From Nemertoderma westbladi (lineage: Eukaryota; Xenacoelomorpha; Nemertodermatida; Nemertodermatidae), in NCBI GenBank assembly GCA_032718475.1, contig JAUCBJ010006749.1, positions 1 to 47,447 on the forward strand: a stretch of DNA of 47,447 nucleotides, given 5' to 3'. The notes beneath the pieces were generated by a model. That model was not told where the DNA came from, did no database searches, and saw only the letters and a program-made list of their open reading frames with translations. The position numbers and the translations under genes were made by a program. This document shows, one piece after another, positions 42,771 through 47,447 of the stretch; within the stretch, counting starts at the first letter, position 1; every line of letters begins with the position of its first letter.

Positions 42771-43245
42771 ATGCGTGGCCGGTTAGGGTTGAGTTTGGTT
42801 TGTTTTCACTGGTTGCGTAAGGGACGGATGATACAACTCAGGGTCTTGGGAAAACTAGTTCTTTGTTATTCCTTCCATGTATAATAGAAATGTCATAGGT
42901 AATAAACAGTGACCAGTAATAGCACAAGTCTGAATCTGATATCTGTACTGAGATACTAACCTTCCATCATATATAATACGTCTTACATATAAGCCGTCTC
43001 TCAGGTTTGAGGGACGCATGTGACTGAAGTATAAATTGGTATTACAACAGTACAAGCTACTATAGTTTGATAAGGGTTTGGCTTATTGCTGCCCTGACCA
43101 ATGAAATGTCGGAGCTACCAGTTAATATTGGCTAATGCCATAATGATTAATCACTTACTTTCCTGATTAATCCTTCTCTCACTATGTGTTGGCAACGGCT
43201 TGTGGTTAGTAAGCCGATGCCTATAGTAAGTTGTTATATACGACC
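42771..43245. other. Gene-free stretch
   Basis: No ORF, tRNA or repeat that I can support. Confidence 0.5.
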
Positions 43246-43250
43246 TGCCT

Positions 43251-44455
43251 TGTAAAAGCTTTTGTGGGATAACTGATTCGTTTGCCTTGCTGGCCAGTTC
43301 CCCCCCGGTCGCTAGAATACTCTAAAAGGGATCTATAGCTAAAATAGTGCAAGCTACCAGCTTATTGGTTGATGTGCTGTACGAAGGTATCTGGGCTCCG
43401 TTTACTCGGCCAACCAGCTTAGGGAGGTTGCCTCAGCCTTGCTGTCCGTATCGGCCAATAGAATTTGAGTGGGCGTTGATTTTGACCTATCCCAGAGCTA
43501 CTGAACTGAATTTCCTATCTCTATGCTCATCCTCTGTGTTGGACGGGAGCTTCGGGGAATAAGGGTAGTTGGTATCCTCGTATAGTCAGGTAGTCATATG
43601 ATTCTTCATATGATTCTGTTGTTGTGTTCCCATTTTCGCCAGACCACCGGCTTTTGGGAAGAACTCTAGTAAAACTGCTTAAATTATCGAAAGTATAACT
43701 GTTATCTAATCAGCTAATCAACCAACCAACTAGTCTCACTCACTTAATTTAACTGCACTAATCATATTGTTTGTACTGTTATTTACCGTCAGTTATTAAT
43801 TGTATCTATTTGTTGATGAATTATTGCCCTTTGGAGAATACGGATAAATCACCCAAAATTCCCAATTTTCTTGATACACTACAGGTTAGAGAGACAGGCT
43901 ATACATAACAATTGCGATTTATATTAATGTGGTGTGTATTGAATCTAATGTTATTTAACAGACCCTACATGAGTCAATTGCTGCTCTCTTTATGTGTGAT
44001 CAAATTTACTGACGGTCGGCAGAATAGTGTGCATGATTGTGATTGGTAACAAAGCATTTCCTAAAGAATGCGCCTTATACTTTAATCATAAGCAGTATCG
44101 TTGCGTTTAGTATAAGTCCTAGCTCTGTTTAAATAGATAGAGCGCCACGTCCTAAAGGAACTGTTAATATTTCCCGAAAGCCAATAATATCTGTCAGAAA
44201 TTAATTATTAACGATCTATCGAATAATACAGTAGTTTTACACTGCAACCTTACACTGCAATAATACAATTTAAGCATCCGAATTCAGCCTCCCGGGTGTA
44301 GATCCATCGGGTGAATGATCGCGCATGGGCTGGCTTCGGCTAATGTTTTGTTTATTAGCATAAAATATTGTCGTATGCTAAAGGTGTTTTAATTAACTAA
44401 AAGACATATAAATTTTGGCAGGTTAAACTGCTAAAGGTCTTCAAAAGCGCGAACA
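43251..44455 (+). mobile_element. Solo LTR (copy C) of the TGTAAAAGC family with TSD
   Basis: Starts TGTAAAAGCTTTTGTGGG at 43251 and ends GCGCGAACA at 44455 (1205 bp). It is flanked by a perfect 5-bp direct repeat TGCCT (43246-43250 and 44456-44460). This shows that the family integrates like an LTR retrotransposon and that this copy is a recombined solo LTR. The last about 750 bases are roughly 94 percent identical by eye to the copy at 46061. The middle (about 43340-43640) is unrelated to the other copies. Confidence 0.9.
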
Positions 44456-44460
44456 TGCCT

Positions 44461-44815
44461 GGTTCGTATTTCTTTCTAGGGTTAAGGCAACTTTGAGTGC
44501 TTTGGGTACTCCCACAGTGAAGGTGGCAAAATCACTGATGGGTAACGCGAGGTGTGTAAATTTAATTTTACTATCACATTACCACGCAATTGTATTACAT
44601 CCTTCACACTTCGCACGATTTTATGATTTGTTGTTTCATTGCCTCTTTTATTGGTACTCTCACACTAATACTTCTCTATTATACCGTTTTTCTATTTTTC
44701 TATATCTCTAGTATACCGAAAATACCAGTGCTAGTTTACAGTCTTCCAATAGTTAATAATACATCTACATCTACATCACGATAGTATACTGCTGTACTGC
44801 AGCAGTACCGCTAGG
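44461..44815. other. Gene-free stretch
   Basis: AT- and T-rich sequence leading into the LINE ORF1 region. No supported gene. Confidence 0.4.
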
Positions 44816-44820
44816 CCAAC

Positions 44821-45429
44821 ATGGCTGAATCTGGCAGCTTTACTGCAATCCAGAACAACATTATGTCTATTATTAGAACAATCCGCCAAAAGAAAAGCAC
44901 ATCAAACGATGACGAGAAACAGTCATTATGCTGTTAGGTTCATTGTACACAGTCTCATTAGGCGATCTGGCCGAAATGAGGAAGGATGTTGCCAATGCTC
45001 GCAAGGAAAGAGCCCTGCTTCCTCGAGCTCGCTCGGGGAAGTAGGGTGGATGGCCCTCTCCGCGCTGCAGCGCCAGTGGAACCCGCAAATGGTGGACAAG
45101 CCCACGTTCACATCGGACGCTTACACAATGAAACAACGAAGGAAGATATTGCCGGTTTCCTCAGGGGCGAAAATATTGCTTTTGAGGATGACACCGAGCT
45201 ACCACTGAAGGATGGAACCTCGATGTTCAAGAGCTTTCATATCATATGTAACCAGAAAAACCGCGAGGAAGTCATGAACCCGACGTTGTGGATTACCGGA
45301 AACCCTATCCGCAACTATCGACTCAGTGAACAAGACCGACAGGAGTTGCGTCTTCAACAACGCGAGAGTTCCGTTAACACGGATGGAGGAAATACACAGA
45401 GGAATACAGAGATTAGCAACAGGGACTAG
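44821..45429 (+). pseudogene. LINE ORF1, frame-damaged
   Basis: Begins ATGGCTGAATCTGGCAGC. Three successive frames give AESGSFTAIQNNIMSIIRTI, DLAEMRKDVANARKERALLP and then (45030-45429) HVHIGRLHNETTKEDIAGFL, FKSFHIICNQKNREEV and ITGNPIRNYRLSEQD. The last part has an RRM-like beta-alpha pattern typical of LINE ORF1 RNA-binding proteins. At least two frame changes break it. It ends at 45429, just before the endonuclease ORF. Confidence 0.55.
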
Positions 45430-45456
45430 GATCGGAGCACAAAGGTATGAGTTCGA

Positions 45457-46060
45457 TTATGGAATGTGGAGGGACTTCAATATTTAGCAGACACTCTGAC
45501 CGACTCTGAACTTTATGGCAACGCAGATGTAGTGCTCCTGACTGAAACTCTATACACTGATGTCTCACATTACACCACCAATTACTACTGCTTCTCGGAG
45601 ACAGCTGTCAAACCAACTAGGGGACGTCCATCGGGGGGGGGTCTTATGGTTTTATGCAAACCGCATTTAAATCATTCCAGCATCAAGCAGGCTGCTACAT
45701 ACATCATTATCAAAACATTAATCGCATATTTTATCATTCTCTATTTACCGCCTGACACCCCTCTGGAGGAAATTATTCTAACAATATATGACACCCTCTC
45801 TCGCACAGACCCCAGCCTGTCAATTATTATCTCAGGGGATTTTAACTGCCAGTTGGACTCCGGCACTCGCGGTACAGAGCTATCCGACGAACTGTACAAT
45901 GTCGGTTTCCTTTGTTTAAACAATCCGGATGTACTATTGACCTTATTTTTATTAAATACCCAGGCATAGTCCCACAGATACTTCCCGAAGCAACTGTTGT
46001 AAATAATCCAGTACGAAATCACCAGGCTGTCTCTGCAGTTTTAGAACTCTCTAATATACA
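45457..46060 (+). pseudogene. LINE apurinic-like endonuclease domain, truncated by an LTR
   Basis: Reads WNVEGLQYL (Mg-site Asn), ADVVLLTET (catalytic Glu), GGGLMVL, IISGDFNCQL (Asp/Asn active site), then after one frame change near 45938 TIDLIFIKYPGIV, and NHQAVSAVLEL (the late His motif). This is the APE-type endonuclease that nicks the target for LINE priming. The frame runs straight into LTR copy D at 46061, so the RT half is missing here and is expected to the right of that element. Confidence 0.75.
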
Positions 46061-47282
46061 TGTAAAAGCTTTTGTGGGATAACTGATACGTTTGCCTTTG
46101 CTGGCCAGTTCCCCCCCAGGCGCTGGAATACTCTAAAAAAGGTTTTCTAACTGTATATATATTCCCCTCGCCCGCAAGGTACCTTTACAGGGGTTTTAAC
46201 GGACATAAAAGTAATTCTGCTATATACGTGTTTTAGCGGACATGGTAAGACAAAAAACTTGTAATGCACCAACCACCTTTCACAGCTTAGCCGTGATGAT
46301 TCATATTACGACATCTAGCAGCTGGTTGCTGACATGGAAACAGCCATTGGCCGCGTGGTTCTTTGTTTGGCTTGGGCCAATCAGGGCGGTTTTTCCTGTC
46401 GACGTGTAGCTTTTTAGTCGATCATAAGGAGAGTGTTCAGTCTTACTGTTTTTTCTTGATACTTTGTTGTTATTGCTGTCTAAGCCAGAAACACCGGCAT
46501 TTTTGGATAGATACTGCTGTACCGTAAACTGCTTGAATTATCGAAAGTATAAACTGTTACCGAATCGAATATCACCTAACTCATTAATCATATTGTTTGT
46601 ACTGTTATTTTACCGTCAGTTATTAATTGTAAATATTTGTTGATGGAAATATCGCTATTTGGATAATACGGATAAATCACCCAATTCCCAATTTTCTTGA
46701 TAACACTACAGGTTAGAGAGACCGGCTATACATAACAATTGCGATTTATATTAATGTGGTGTGTATTGAATCCAATGTTATTTAGCAGACCCTACGTGAG
46801 TCAATTACTGCTCTCTTTATGTGTGATCAAATGTACTGACTGTCGGCAGAATAGTGTGTATGATTGTGATTGGTAACAAAGTATTTCCTAAAGAATACGT
46901 TTTATACTTTAATCATAAGCAGTATCGTTGCGTTTAGTATAAGTCTTAGTTCTGTTTAAATAGATAAAGCGCCACGTCCTAAAGGAACTGTTAATATTTC
47001 CCGAAAGCCAATAATATCTGTCAGAGATTAATTATTAACGATCTATCGAATAATACATTAGGTATACACTGCAACCTTACACTGTAATAATACAATTCAA
47101 GCATCCGAATTCAGTCTCCCGGGTGTAGATCCATCGGGTGAATGATCGCGCATGGGCTGACTTCGGCTAATGTTTTGCGTATTAGCATAAATTATTGTCG
47201 TATGCTAAAGTGGTTTTAATTAACGAAAAGACATATAAATTTTGGCAGGTTAAACTGCTAAAGGTCTTCGAAAGCGCGAACA
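46061..47282 (+). mobile_element. LTR copy D of the TGTAAAAGC family, probable 5' LTR
   Basis: Starts TGTAAAAGCTTTTGTGGG at 46061 and ends GCGCGAACA at 47282 (1222 bp). It carries the doubled TTAGCGGACAT-type motif, CCAAT at 46377, TTCAGT at 46436 and AACACCGGC near 46490. The left flank ATACA is not repeated at 47283 (GTAAC). With similarity to L continuing past the CA end, this suggests a 5' LTR whose element runs off the right edge. It interrupts the LINE endonuclease. Confidence 0.8.
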
Positions 47283-47447
47283 GTAACAGTTTATCTTGTA
47301 TTGCAGTGTAAGTATTAAATACAGTTTAATACTGTTCTGTCGAACAGTAACAGTTTATAAATCTTATTGCAGTAGGCAATAAGGTTGCAAGTGTAGGCAT
47401 TAAATACAGTTTAATACTGTTCTGACGAACAGTAACAGTTTAAAATC
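47278..47447 (+). repeat. GAACAGTAACAG tandem repeat after the LTR
   Basis: GAACAGTAACAGTTTA begins at 47278, 47342 and 47427. In between are ATTGCAGT and the self-complementary pair ATTAAATACAGTTTAATACTG. Part of this block has a relative just outside LTR copy L (637 to 590). It may be the element's leader. No standard TGG primer-binding site is visible. Confidence 0.6.

Overview
The window looks like transposon-dense animal DNA, probably from an invertebrate. It carries a BEL/Pao retrotransposon polyprotein (a lineage known from animals), a Penelope-like element with a GIY-YIG nuclease, RTE-type LINE copies with short TAG tails, tRNA-derived SINE-like sequences, foldback-like elements and one AT-rich terminal exon with a good 3' splice site. 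There are no operons, ribosome binding sites or bacterial genes. I cannot name the species.

Layout. 1-1867 holds a reverse-oriented LTR (638-1867) and what may be the leader of its element. 1868-6826 is an uninterrupted BEL/Pao polyprotein whose Gag amino-terminal part is cut off exactly at that LTR. 6827-8469 is non-coding, with a candidate BEL 3' LTR, a 165-bp duplication and a TATA-like leader. 8470-12723 is a 1417-codon intact ORF that I do not recognise. It has CCHC zinc knuckles and a basic tail, and it ends just before a purine-rich tract and a forward LTR of the same family as the first (12802-13946). 13947-16630 holds broken retroelement genes, including a second, decayed BEL Gag. 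16.6-19.2 kb holds tandem repeats and a foldback-like element with ends built from 15-bp repeats. 19.5-20.8 kb is a Penelope-like 3' fragment between inverted repeats. 20.8-22.9 kb holds a SINE and a 906-bp near-perfect palindromic element. 23.6-25.0 kb is a decayed RTE LINE. 25-37 kb is mostly gene-free, with many repeat families, poly(C) tracts and LINE debris. 37262-38184 (minus) is the only good candidate for a host-type exon: a mucin-like, SEA-like membrane protein carboxy-terminus. 38.7-42.8 kb holds a SINE-like tRNA relic, a Pol II-like promoter, and RTE tails interrupted by a second foldback-like satellite element. 43.2-47.4 kb holds a solo LTR with a perfect 5-bp target duplication, a LINE 5' half, and another LTR of the same family that interrupts this LINE.

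Five copies of one LTR family (638-1867 minus, 12802-13946 plus, 29515-29853 minus, 43251-44455 plus, 46061-47282 plus) tie the window together. The solo copy fixes the LTR borders as TGTAAAAGC...GCGCGAACA with a 5-bp duplication. The most interesting unknown is the 1417-residue protein beside the 12802 copy, which may be the Gag or structural protein of that LTR family. All homology statements come from reading motifs; no database search was possible.
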